Positions 1-5,047 of a DNA stretch of 5,047 bases are shown here, piece after piece (position 1 is the first letter of the stretch; each line of letters opens with the position of its first letter). The notes under the pieces are model-generated. The model worked only from the letters and a program-made list of their open reading frames with translations, was not told the DNA's origin and did not search any database. The position numbers were made by a program, and so were the translations under genes. Source of the stretch: Actinomycetota bacterium (GTDB lineage Bacteria; Actinomycetota; Actinomycetes; Actinomycetales; Microbacteriaceae). Where the stretch lies: the NCBI GenBank assembly GCA_027728145.1, contig JAQBZV010000074.1, positions 1-5,047 on the forward strand, read 5' to 3'.

Positions 1-486
1 CACGTATTCGACCCACGCTTCCAAGGTTTTCGAGGAGTCGCCCTTGACCACAACCCAGGGCTCACACGAGGCAATGTCGGGGTTCACCGGTTGCACCACC
101 GCTCGAACGGAGGCGACCACCACAAGACCGCCAGAGGACTTATTCGCAGTCGCAATCTGTCGAAGCGCTCTGCGGCGCCTAGCCACTGTTTCAGCGTGGG
201 GACTGAGGCGCTCGTGGGGAAGGGTTTCCCACGCCGGGAAATCCAGAACGTGGGTGCCCTCGGGCACCACCGAGCGCAGCTCGTCACGCAGTTGGTCAGA
301 TTCACGCCCCGTCGCACAGACCACAACCGTCACGGAGGGAACCGGGGTCATGCCAGCGAGAGCCTGAACAATGGCCGTTGTTGCCCCGGAGGGAACAACC
401 AGGGTTCCACCGTCCCGGGCCTGCTCGAGTGTTTCGTGAATGCCGGAATCAGCGACCAGCAAAGAGGGAAGCTTCCAGAGACTCAC
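1..486 (-). CDS. mfd: Transcription-repair coupling factor Mfd, N-terminal part (cut by window edge)
   Basis: Mfd is a cytoplasmic ATP-dependent translocase that removes RNA polymerase stalled at DNA lesions and recruits UvrA for nucleotide excision repair. Only the first 162 codons are present, and the frame stays open to base 1. The visible part corresponds to the N-terminal UvrB-like module. A degenerate Walker-A-like segment, VPSGATTAIVQAL, lies at residues 31-43, where UvrB has a working P-loop; Mfd is known to have lost ATPase function here. The strongest signature is FPAWETLPHERLSPHAETV at about residues 83-101, followed by VVVASVRAVVQPV at 122-134. The start is GTG at 484-486, the only ATG, GTG or TTG in frame after the upstream stop at 529-531. 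No good Shine-Dalgarno sequence precedes it. The gene starts 45 bases after the pth stop in the same direction, so co-transcription with pth is likely. The helicase domains lie outside the window. Confidence 0.93.
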   Translation of the reverse strand, partial: MSLWKLPSLLVADSGIHETLEQARDGGTLVVPSGATTAIVQALAGMTPVPSVTVVVCATGRESDQLRDELRSVVPEGTHVLDFPAWETLPHERLSPHAETVARRRRALRQIATANKSSGGLVVVASVRAVVQPVNPDIASCEPWVVVKGDSSKTLEAWVEYV

Positions 487-531
487 TCGGTGGAGTCTAT
501 TAGTCCCGCACTGAAGACAAACCGGTGTTTA

Positions 532-1095
532 TCAGCTCTGCGGGGGGTGAATCTTCTGCTGGGCGGCGGTCAACCCTTCGGTCACCAGAGCCTCCACCGC
601 ATCACAGGCCAGACGTAAGACGTCGGGAAGCTGTGCTTCCTGGTCAGCGCGGAAGCGCTGCAGGACGTAGTCCGCCATGGGTCTGGGGTCATCGGGTCGA
701 CCAATGCCGACTCGGACCCGGTGGAAATCGAGTGTTCCGAGAGCTCGGGCAATGTCTTTGAGCCCGTTGTGACCAGCGTGACCGCCACCGAACTTCAGTC
801 GAATGGTGCCCTGGGGCAGATCGAGGTCATCGTGGACGACCACCAACTGGGCGGGGGGAATCTTGTGAAAGGCGAGCATGGCTTGCACGGGTCCACCGGA
901 GCGGTTCATAAAACTGGAGAGTGCTGCGAGGCGCAGGGTGAACCCTGCGGGGTGTGACACGCTCGCGAGCACGCCGTGGCTTTTGAACTTCTGAAAGCCC
1001 TTGCCCGCAGAATCTGCGCAGGCAGCCACCACCATCTGTCCCACGTTGTGGCGGGTGTGTTCGTACTGGGTCCCCGGGTTACCGAGACCGACAAT
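532..1095 (-). CDS. pth: Peptidyl-tRNA hydrolase; start codon uncertain (non-canonical)
   Basis: Pth cleaves the ester bond of peptidyl-tRNAs released prematurely from ribosomes, recycling tRNA in the cytoplasm. All family landmarks are present. Counting from the ATT at 1093-1095: VGLGNPG at residues 2-8 (Asn6), Tyr11, TRHN with the catalytic His16, FMNRSG with Asn64, HDDLDLP with Asp89, and GGGHAGHNGLKDI with Asn110. That gives 187 residues, normal for the family. The problem is the start. The only canonical in-frame start, GTG at 1042-1044, lies just after TRHN and would remove the catalytic histidine, so it cannot be right. Upstream to the in-frame stop at 1165-1167 there is no ATG, GTG or TTG. 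I chose ATT at 1093-1095 because GGAG lies 6 bases before it. CTG at 1096-1098 or 1144-1146 are alternatives. A one-base indel in the C5 run (1128-1132) is another: a sixth C would join a TTG at 1137-1139 to this frame. The gene lies directly downstream of rplY. Confidence 0.9.
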   Translation of the reverse strand: MVGLGNPGTQYEHTRHNVGQMVVAACADSAGKGFQKFKSHGVLASVSHPAGFTLRLAALSSFMNRSGGPVQAMLAFHKIPPAQLVVVHDDLDLPQGTIRLKFGGGHAGHNGLKDIARALGTLDFHRVRVGIGRPDDPRPMADYVLQRFRADQEAQLPDVLRLACDAVEALVTEGLTAAQQKIHPPQS

Positions 1096-1148
1096 CAGCC
1101 ACTCCGTTGTGGAGGAGCTTTTCTTGCGGGGGAAACCAAACGGCAGGG

Positions 1149-1820
1149 TTATTCGCCGCCCGAGTCAGAGCCGCCCGAGTCGGAGTCACCGGAATCTCCG
1201 CCAGAGTCGCCACCCTCAGCGGGAGCACCGCCTTCGCCGCCAGCTTCGCCCTCCGCCGTGGCGCCGGGCTCAGGCTCGACAACCTTCGGAGGCTGCTGGA
1301 TGGAGAGGACAAGCATGTCAGGCTCAGACACCAGAGTCGCACCATCGGGCAAGACGAGCTCGCCGGCGCGAATCTGGGCACCCTCCTCGAGGCCGTCCAC
1401 GTTCACCGTCACGTACTCCGGAATGTGGGTTGCTTCGGCTTCCACGCTCACCGTGTTGTGCTCCAGCTGAACCATGGTGCCGGAGAAGGGCTCACCCTCG
1501 ACGTGAACGGAGATGTCCACGGTGACCTTCTCACCCTTGCGGACGATGACGAGGTCGAGGTGTTCGATGATCTGTCGAACGGGGTCGCGCTGGATGTCCT
1601 TGATGAGGACCAACTGCTCGCCCTCGGTCGTCTTCAGCTCGATCAGAGCGTTCGCGCGACGGGCAATCAGCGTGGTTTCGTGGGCAGGAAGCGCCACGTG
1701 AAGGGGGTCAGCGCCGTGGCCATAGACCACGGCGGGAATCTTGCCGGCAGCGCGCAGCTTGCGCGCTGCGCCCTTACCAAATGAGGTGCGGATATCAACC
1801 GCAACGTGGTTATCAACCAT
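1149..1820 (-). CDS. rplY: 50S ribosomal protein L25 / general stress protein CTC, two-domain form
   Basis: L25 binds 5S rRNA in the central protuberance of the large ribosomal subunit; the longer form is called CTC or TL5. At 223 residues this is the two-domain type. Residues about 5-92 form the 5S-binding domain, with RKLRAAGKIPAVVYGHG at 20-36 and DIQRDPVRQIIEHLDL at 75-90. Residues about 98-178 form the beta-rich C-terminal domain, with IPEYVTVNVDGLEEG around 133-147. From about 181 the chain becomes a low-complexity tail of Glu, Gly, Ala, Ser and Asp ending SDSGGSDSGGE. The ATG at 1818-1820 has a good AGGAG six bases upstream. The stop is TAA. pth follows in the same direction, a pairing common in actinobacteria. 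Because a transporter gene separates rplY from prs, a promoter in 1821-1977 is expected, but I could not pick one with confidence. Confidence 0.95.
   Translation of the reverse strand: MVDNHVAVDIRTSFGKGAARKLRAAGKIPAVVYGHGADPLHVALPAHETTLIARRANALIELKTTEGEQLVLIKDIQRDPVRQIIEHLDLVIVRKGEKVTVDISVHVEGEPFSGTMVQLEHNTVSVEAEATHIPEYVTVNVDGLEEGAQIRAGELVLPDGATLVSEPDMLVLSIQQPPKVVEPEPGATAEGEAGGEGGAPAEGGDSGGDSGDSDSGGSDSGGE
1155..1184 (-). repeat. Two tandem 15-base units in the rplY tail
   Basis: Two near-identical 15-base units (1155-1169 and 1170-1184) share the 12-base core GCCGCCCGAGTC, as read on the plus strand. On the coding strand they encode the repeated SDSGG at the end of L25. The neighbouring sequence to about 1260 is also Gly/Ser/Asp/Glu-rich but more degenerate. 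The pattern fits slippage-prone expansion of a disordered tail. Confidence 0.7.
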
Positions 1821-1826
1821 GAACTG

Positions 1827-1831
1827 CTCCT
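1827..1831 (-). promoter_or_regulatory. Ribosome-binding site of rplY
   Basis: On the minus strand this reads AGGAG, six bases before the ATG at 1820-1818. It is the clearest Shine-Dalgarno sequence in the window and fixes the rplY start. Confidence 0.75.
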
Positions 1832-1913
1832 AAGTTTTCTGCATTTTCTCGAACTCGTACGCTGTGCGTGAGGAGAGACATAGGAGCCTGCTCCACCGCG
1901 TCGATTACGAAGG

Positions 1914-1927
1914 GTTGTGTGTACAAC
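1914..1927. repeat. Short perfect inverted repeat upstream of rplY
   Basis: The arms GTTGT (1914-1918) and ACAAC (1923-1927) are perfect inverted copies separated by four bases. The repeat lies about 95 bases upstream of the rplY start, in the intergenic stretch. It could be a small RNA hairpin in a leader or an operator, but five-base arms arise readily by chance. No function is assigned. Confidence 0.3.
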
Positions 1928-1937
1928 TCTTCCTCGC

Positions 1938-1976
1938 CGAAGTACCCCGTAATGCTAGCTGAGAATGGGGGCTTCG
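1938..1976 (-). terminator. Possible hairpin terminator downstream of the APC transporter
   Basis: CGAAG at 1938-1942 pairs with CTTCG at 1972-1976, and CCCC at 1945-1948 pairs with GGGG at 1967-1970 or 1968-1971. This gives an imperfect stem of about nine pairs with a two-base bulge and an 18-19-base loop. It begins immediately after the transporter stop codon (1978-1980). There is no U-tract after it, so it is not a classical intrinsic terminator. It may be a weak or Rho-assisted terminator, an mRNA 3' end stabiliser, or chance. The rest of 1821-1977 shows no gene longer than a 22-codon ORF. Confidence 0.35.
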
Positions 1977-1977
1977 T

Positions 1978-3204
1978 CTAATGGTTGAGGGTTGGATTTT
2001 TCTTCAGTGACCAGACCACGAGTCCCAGGGCAAAAATCACTCCACCGGTTGCCACGGACGGCCACGGCAGTGTGGCGACCAGGCTCACACACCCCACCAG
2101 ACCGAGCCAGGGAACGAACACGGGCAGAATCCGCTCTGCCTCGGGCTGCTTCAGGGCTGCGCCGTGAGCAATCGCGTAATAGCTCAAGACGGCGCTCGAG
2201 GACGCCCCCACCAACCAGATCGGGTCCACCAGGGACACGGCCACGATGGCGCCAAGCGCCATCGTGATCTCCGCAATCGCCGGTGACGAGGTCCTCCCCC
2301 ACACCACCCCCAGTGTTGAGGGCAAGTCACCGTGCTGCGCCATCGCCATCGAGGTCCGAGAAAGCCCTGCCAAAACTGCGGCCAGTGACCCCAGTGACGC
2401 GAGTGCTGCGACCGCGATTACCCAGGGGGCAAGGGACGCGGGCGCGATGTCCGCGAGCGGGGCTTCACTCAGAGCTAGAGCATCAGTGCCAAGCGACCCC
2501 ACCAATACGACAGCAATCGCGCCATAAAGGACCAAGACTCCGAGCAGTGTGAACACAATCACGCGAGGCAACACCGTGACCGGGTTGGAGACTTCTTCGC
2601 CCAGCGTCGCCATCCGGGCATACCCGGCGAAGGCAAAAAAGATGAGTCCCGCCGCCGGCAGGACACCCCACGCCGAGGCGTCACCCGAAAAATCAAGCGC
2701 GGAGAACCCGCTACTGGCACCCACCAGGGTGGTGATCAGGAATCCGACGACAACCACGGCAATGAGCAAGCTGATGGCTGCGGTGGTGCGAAGACCGGAA
2801 ATGTTGGCTGCGGCAAACACGACCAAGAGTCCCACCGCCACCAGGGTTGGGTTCTCTGGCCACAGGTATCTCCCGGCAATGGCGGAGATTGCTGCAGCCG
2901 ATGCGGTCTTACCGACCAGGAAGAACCAGCCCGCCAGGAAGCCGGCTTTCGGGCCGATGTATTTCTGGCCATATCGATAGGCACCACCGGAGACCGCGTT
3001 GTGGATGGTGAGCTGCGCCATCACGAGCGCGTTCAGCAGGGCTATCGAACCAGCTAGAACGAGCGAGACCCAGAGCAGGGAACCTGCCAGGGATGCTGCC
3101 GGAGCCCACACATAAAACGCTCCCGCTCCCACCATGGATGCCACCCCAATGCCCGAAGCCCCCAGGGGTCCGAGGGTTCGTCTCAGTCCACTCATGAGCG
3201 ACAC
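1978..3204 (-). CDS. APC-superfamily amino acid transporter (permease)
   Basis: This is an integral membrane secondary transporter of the amino acid-polyamine-organocation superfamily, probably importing or exchanging an amino acid or related amine. At 408 residues it is slightly short for the family (usually about 430-500) but has room for 12 helices: roughly 12-32, 38-60, 86-110, 118-136, 142-162, 181-197, 214-238, 258-282, 310-327, 328-348, 358-379 and 383-399. TM1 carries the glycine-rich broken-helix motif GVASMVGAGAF (20-30). SGGAYRYGQKYIG (72-84) precedes TM3. TM6 and the following loop carry FFAFAGYARMATLGEEVSNP (189-208), a family hallmark. The start is taken as GTG at 3202-3204; ATG at 3193-3195 is equally possible, and neither has a clear Shine-Dalgarno sequence. 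The gene starts divergently from the small plus-strand gene and interrupts the prs–rplY order. Substrate cannot be told from sequence. Confidence 0.9.
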   Translation of the reverse strand: MSLMSGLRRTLGPLGASGIGVASMVGAGAFYVWAPAASLAGSLLWVSLVLAGSIALLNALVMAQLTIHNAVSGGAYRYGQKYIGPKAGFLAGWFFLVGKTASAAAISAIAGRYLWPENPTLVAVGLLVVFAAANISGLRTTAAISLLIAVVVVGFLITTLVGASSGFSALDFSGDASAWGVLPAAGLIFFAFAGYARMATLGEEVSNPVTVLPRVIVFTLLGVLVLYGAIAVVLVGSLGTDALALSEAPLADIAPASLAPWVIAVAALASLGSLAAVLAGLSRTSMAMAQHGDLPSTLGVVWGRTSSPAIAEITMALGAIVAVSLVDPIWLVGASSSAVLSYYAIAHGAALKQPEAERILPVFVPWLGLVGCVSLVATLPWPSVATGGVIFALGLVVWSLKKNPTLNH

Positions 3205-3221
3205 TGTAGAGGGCGTGGGAG

Positions 3222-3252
3222 ACTAAACGGTGACAATGAGCTTCGATGACAA
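3222..3252 (-). promoter_or_regulatory. Weak candidate promoter for the APC transporter
   Basis: On the minus strand TTGTCA (3252-3247) resembles a -35 element. An AT-richer GTTTAGT (3228-3222) lies 18-19 bases downstream and could serve as a -10 element, though the match is poor. Transcription would start around 3215, about 10-20 bases before the possible starts of the transporter. The site falls inside the first codons of the plus-strand gene, as it must, since only 25 bases separate the two starts. Offered as a candidate only. Confidence 0.2.
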
Positions 3253-3571
3253 CACCGATCGACCGCTGTATTCGAGGCGGCGACGAGACCTGATGCGTTT
3301 TGTGGTGCTTCTCGCCATCGCTGCTCTGGTCCTCCCCGGAGTCATCGTGACCTGGACCACGCAACTGCGCACCGCGAACTATGCCTGCCAGATTGCGGTC
3401 AATTACTACGCACCCGGCGCCACATCCTCACGAGCATCTTTTGACCTTGTGCCCGCCGACCTACTCGGTTGGAACTGTCACGCCGTCATGTTCGATGGCC
3501 AAGAGTTCTTTGTTGCCCACCTGGGAGTGGTGCCGGGCGCTCCGCGCCTGGTTCCCCTGACGGGAAGCTAA
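3230..3571 (+). CDS. Unknown small single-pass membrane protein with exported C-terminal domain
   Basis: I do not recognise this 113-residue protein. It has a hydrophilic N-terminus with a basic cluster, YSRRRRDLMR (14-23), then one hydrophobic helix at about 24-43, then about 70 residues. Basic residues before the helix predict the N-terminus inside and the C-terminus outside. The outer part has exactly two cysteines (Cys53 in YACQ, Cys83 in WNCH), which could form a disulfide, plus many aromatics, and ends PRLVPLTGS. There is no lipobox, so it is not a lipoprotein. GTG at 3230-3232 is preferred because GGGAG (3217-3221) lies eight bases upstream; ATG at 3236 is the alternative. It is the only plus-strand gene, divergent from the transporter by 25 bases and overlapping the prs stop by four. 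The charge layout, helix and Shine-Dalgarno sequence argue that it is real. Confidence 0.72.
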   Translation: MTMSFDDNTDRPLYSRRRRDLMRFVVLLAIAALVLPGVIVTWTTQLRTANYACQIAVNYYAPGATSSRASFDLVPADLLGWNCHAVMFDGQEFFVAHLGVVPGAPRLVPLTGS

Positions 3572-4545
3572 GCAGCCCCATCAAACATCGAGGTCACCGA
3601 ACCATCCCCGAAAACTTCCCGGATTGCCCGAGCGAGCAGTGGCGCGATGGGCAAGATGGTGAGGCGGTCCCAACGTTTGCTCTCCTCCAGAGGCAGGGTG
3701 TCAGTGACGACGACCTGGTCAATGAAATCTGACTGCAGAACCTCCACCGCGGGGTCTGAGAACACAGCGTGGGTGGCGGCCACAACTACTCGGGTAGCCC
3801 CACTGTCCTTGAGGGCTTGTGCCGCCTTGGCGATGGTGCGCCCGGTGTCGATGAGGTCATCCACCAGCAAACAAACCCGACCCTCGACATCACCGACAAT
3901 TTCGTGGACGGAGACCTGGTTGGGAACTTTCGGGTCGCGACGCTTGTGGATGATGGCCAGCGGTGCACCGAGCTTGTCACTCCAAATGTCGGCCACACGA
4001 ACACGACCCATGTCGGGGCTGACTACTGTCAATGATTCGTGATCGAGCAGCTTCTGGAAGTGCTCCAGCAGGACCGGCATCGCAAACAGGTGGTCGACGG
4101 GTCCATCAAAGAAGCCTTGAATCTGGGCGGCGTGAAGATCGACGCTCATGATGCGGTCCGCTCCCGCGGCCTTAAACAAGTCCGCAATCAACCGGGCAGA
4201 AATGGGTTCACGACCGCGACCCTTCTTGTCCTGGCGGGCGTAGGGATAAAACGGTGCCACCACCGTGATTCGCTTCGCGCTGGCGCGCTTCAGGGCATCC
4301 ACCATGATGAGCTGCTCCATCAGCCACTCGTTGATGGGGGCGCTGTGGGATTGCATGACGAAGGCGTCACACCCTCGAACGCTGTCGCCGTAGCGGGCAT
4401 ATATTTCCCCGTTGGCAAAGGTTCGGGTTTCCGCCGGAACGAGTTCCGTTCCCAGCTCCTTCGCGACGGCATCGGCGAGGGCGGGGTGAGCTCGACCGCT
4501 CACCAGAACTAGGTTTTTCTTGGTGGTGGCGGTAATCGTGGGCAC
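3568..4545 (-). CDS. prs: Ribose-phosphate pyrophosphokinase (PRPP synthetase, class I)
   Basis: Prs makes 5-phosphoribosyl-1-pyrophosphate from ribose 5-phosphate and ATP, feeding purine, pyrimidine, NAD, histidine and tryptophan synthesis in the cytoplasm. The 325 residues match the usual length. Visible motifs in order: FANGEIYARY (43-52), the ATP-site segment PYARQDKKGRGREPISARL (101-119), the metal-binding region SVDLHAAQIQGFFDGPVDHL (134-153) with His138, VSPDMGRVRVA (175-185), and the PRPP/ribose-5-phosphate loop LVDDLIDTGRTIAKAA (227-242). All key residues look intact. The start is GTG at 4543-4545, giving an N-terminus MPTITATTKKNLVLVSGRAH typical of actinobacterial Prs. AGAGG at 4558-4562 lies 12 bases upstream, rather far. 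It follows glmU by 51 bases in the same direction, a widespread bacterial pairing. The TAG stop overlaps the TAA of the convergent small gene. Confidence 0.97.
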   Translation of the reverse strand: MPTITATTKKNLVLVSGRAHPALADAVAKELGTELVPAETRTFANGEIYARYGDSVRGCDAFVMQSHSAPINEWLMEQLIMVDALKRASAKRITVVAPFYPYARQDKKGRGREPISARLIADLFKAAGADRIMSVDLHAAQIQGFFDGPVDHLFAMPVLLEHFQKLLDHESLTVVSPDMGRVRVADIWSDKLGAPLAIIHKRRDPKVPNQVSVHEIVGDVEGRVCLLVDDLIDTGRTIAKAAQALKDSGATRVVVAATHAVFSDPAVEVLQSDFIDQVVVTDTLPLEESKRWDRLTILPIAPLLARAIREVFGDGSVTSMFDGAA

Positions 4546-4596
4546 GGGTATCTATCGCCTCTTCGCGTTGGGGGGTGGGACACAGAAAGTCATTAG

Positions 4597-5047
4597 CTAT
4601 TTCTTACCGGTCGAAGCCTTGGACGCGGCGTCGGCTGACGGCGTGCCCCCGCGGTTGGCCTCAACCCAGCCTTCAAGGTTGCGCTGAGTGGAGACACTCA
4701 TGGCCAAAGCTCCGGGCGGAACACTCCGCCTGATGACAGCACCGGCGGCGCCATAGGCGCCGTCCCCGATCTCGACCGGAGCAACAAAGACTGTGTGGGA
4801 GCCGGTCTTCACGTGAGCACCAATCGTGGTGCGGTGTTTTGCGACTCCGTCGTAGTTGGCGGTGATAGCTCCCGCCCCGATGTTGGTGCCCTCACCGATC
4901 TCGGCATCGCCGATGTAGGAAAGGTGGGGAACCTTGGCACCGCGGTGCAGCGTGGAGTTCTTGATTTCCACGAACGCTCCCACTTTGCCGTCCTCTCCGA
5001 TACTGGCTCCCGGGCGAAGATACGAAAACGGCCCCACGCTCGCTCCG
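4597..5047 (-). CDS. glmU: Bifunctional GlmU, C-terminal acetyltransferase part (cut by window edge)
   Basis: GlmU acetylates glucosamine-1-phosphate and then uridylylates it, giving UDP-N-acetylglucosamine for peptidoglycan. Only the last 149 residues are in the window; the uridyltransferase domain lies beyond the right edge. The fragment is left-handed beta-helix with hexapeptide repeats ([32 protein letters not shown]). Counting from the first complete codon at the edge, active-site equivalents are visible: Arg11 (LRPG), Lys29 (VEIK), catalytic His41 and Tyr44 (PHLSYIGD), Asn55 (NIGAG), Asn64-Tyr65 (NYDG) and Lys70. The end, from about residue 130, is a polar Ala/Ser/Thr/Lys tail ending STGKK, as is common in actinobacterial GlmU. 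A GTG at 5035-5037 is internal and not the start, since the conserved frame runs on to the window end. prs follows 51 bases downstream. Confidence 0.96.
   Translation of the reverse strand, partial: GASVGPFSYLRPGASIGEDGKVGAFVEIKNSTLHRGAKVPHLSYIGDAEIGEGTNIGAGAITANYDGVAKHRTTIGAHVKTGSHTVFVAPVEIGDGAYGAAGAVIRRSVPPGALAMSVSTQRNLEGWVEANRGGTPSADAASKASTGKK

Noticed and set aside
91..618. Long plus-strand open frame opposite mfd and the end of pth (175 codons), with a second one at 44-367.
   Set aside because: They lie antisense to clear mfd coding sequence, and the translation is arginine/histidine-rich without any recognisable family. Long antisense frames are expected in high-GC genes.
1107..1784. 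225-codon plus-strand open frame opposite rplY.
   Set aside because: It is a mirror of rplY. rplY has family motifs and a good ribosome-binding site, while this frame shows no recognisable domain.
1966..1990. Plus-strand stretch GGGGGCTTCGTCTAATGGTT resembling the 5' end and D-arm of a tRNA.
   Set aside because: No anticodon stem, T-arm or matching acceptor 3' half follows, and the stretch overlaps the end of the transporter gene. Considered also as a tRNA remnant or attachment site, but nothing else supports that.
1955..2302. 115-codon minus-strand frame overlapping the end of the transporter gene.
   Set aside because: It is out of frame within the transporter, and its Gly/Arg-rich translation lacks any motif, whereas the overlapping frame gives continuous membrane helices.
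4039..4512. 157-codon plus-strand open frame opposite prs.
   Set aside because: Antisense shadow of prs, whose active-site motifs are intact. No ribosome-binding site or recognisable family.
4546..4596. C-rich gap between glmU and prs considered for a promoter or terminator.
   Set aside because: Only 51 bases, with a C-run but no paired stem or convincing -35/-10 pair. Best read as a plain intra-operon spacer.

Overview
The window looks like a chromosomal housekeeping segment of a high-GC actinobacterium, most likely Microbacteriaceae or a close relative. This rests on the gene order, the GTG starts, the two-domain CTC-type L25 and the actinobacterial-looking PRPP synthetase and Mfd sequences. 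Family placement is from memory of such proteins; no search was run.

Read on the minus strand (right to left), the core is the familiar actinobacterial string glmU – prs – rplY (ctc) – pth – mfd. glmU (4597-5047) enters from the right edge with only its C-terminal acetyltransferase part. prs (3568-4545) is complete. rplY (1149-1820) is complete. pth (532 to about 1095) is complete in sequence but has no canonical start codon in the expected place. mfd (1-486) runs off the left edge after 162 codons. The products cover cell-wall precursor synthesis (UDP-GlcNAc), PRPP supply for nucleotides, ribosome function (L25, and peptidyl-tRNA recycling by Pth), and transcription-coupled repair (Mfd).

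Between prs and rplY the string is interrupted by two genes. One is a 12-helix APC-superfamily transporter on the minus strand (1978-3204). The other is an unrecognised 113-residue single-pass membrane protein on the plus strand (3230-3571), the only plus-strand gene. These two start divergently with 25 bases between them. The small gene converges on prs so tightly that their stop codons overlap. The only sizeable non-coding stretch is 1821-1977 (157 bases, between the transporter and rplY). It holds an imperfect hairpin just after the transporter stop, a small inverted repeat, a possible 22-codon upstream ORF and the rplY ribosome-binding site.

I see no rRNA, tRNA, CRISPR array, insertion sequence or phage gene, and no evidence of a new multi-gene system. 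The points most worth a second look are the missing canonical start of pth, the unknown small membrane protein, and the insertion of the transporter/small-protein pair into an otherwise conserved gene string.
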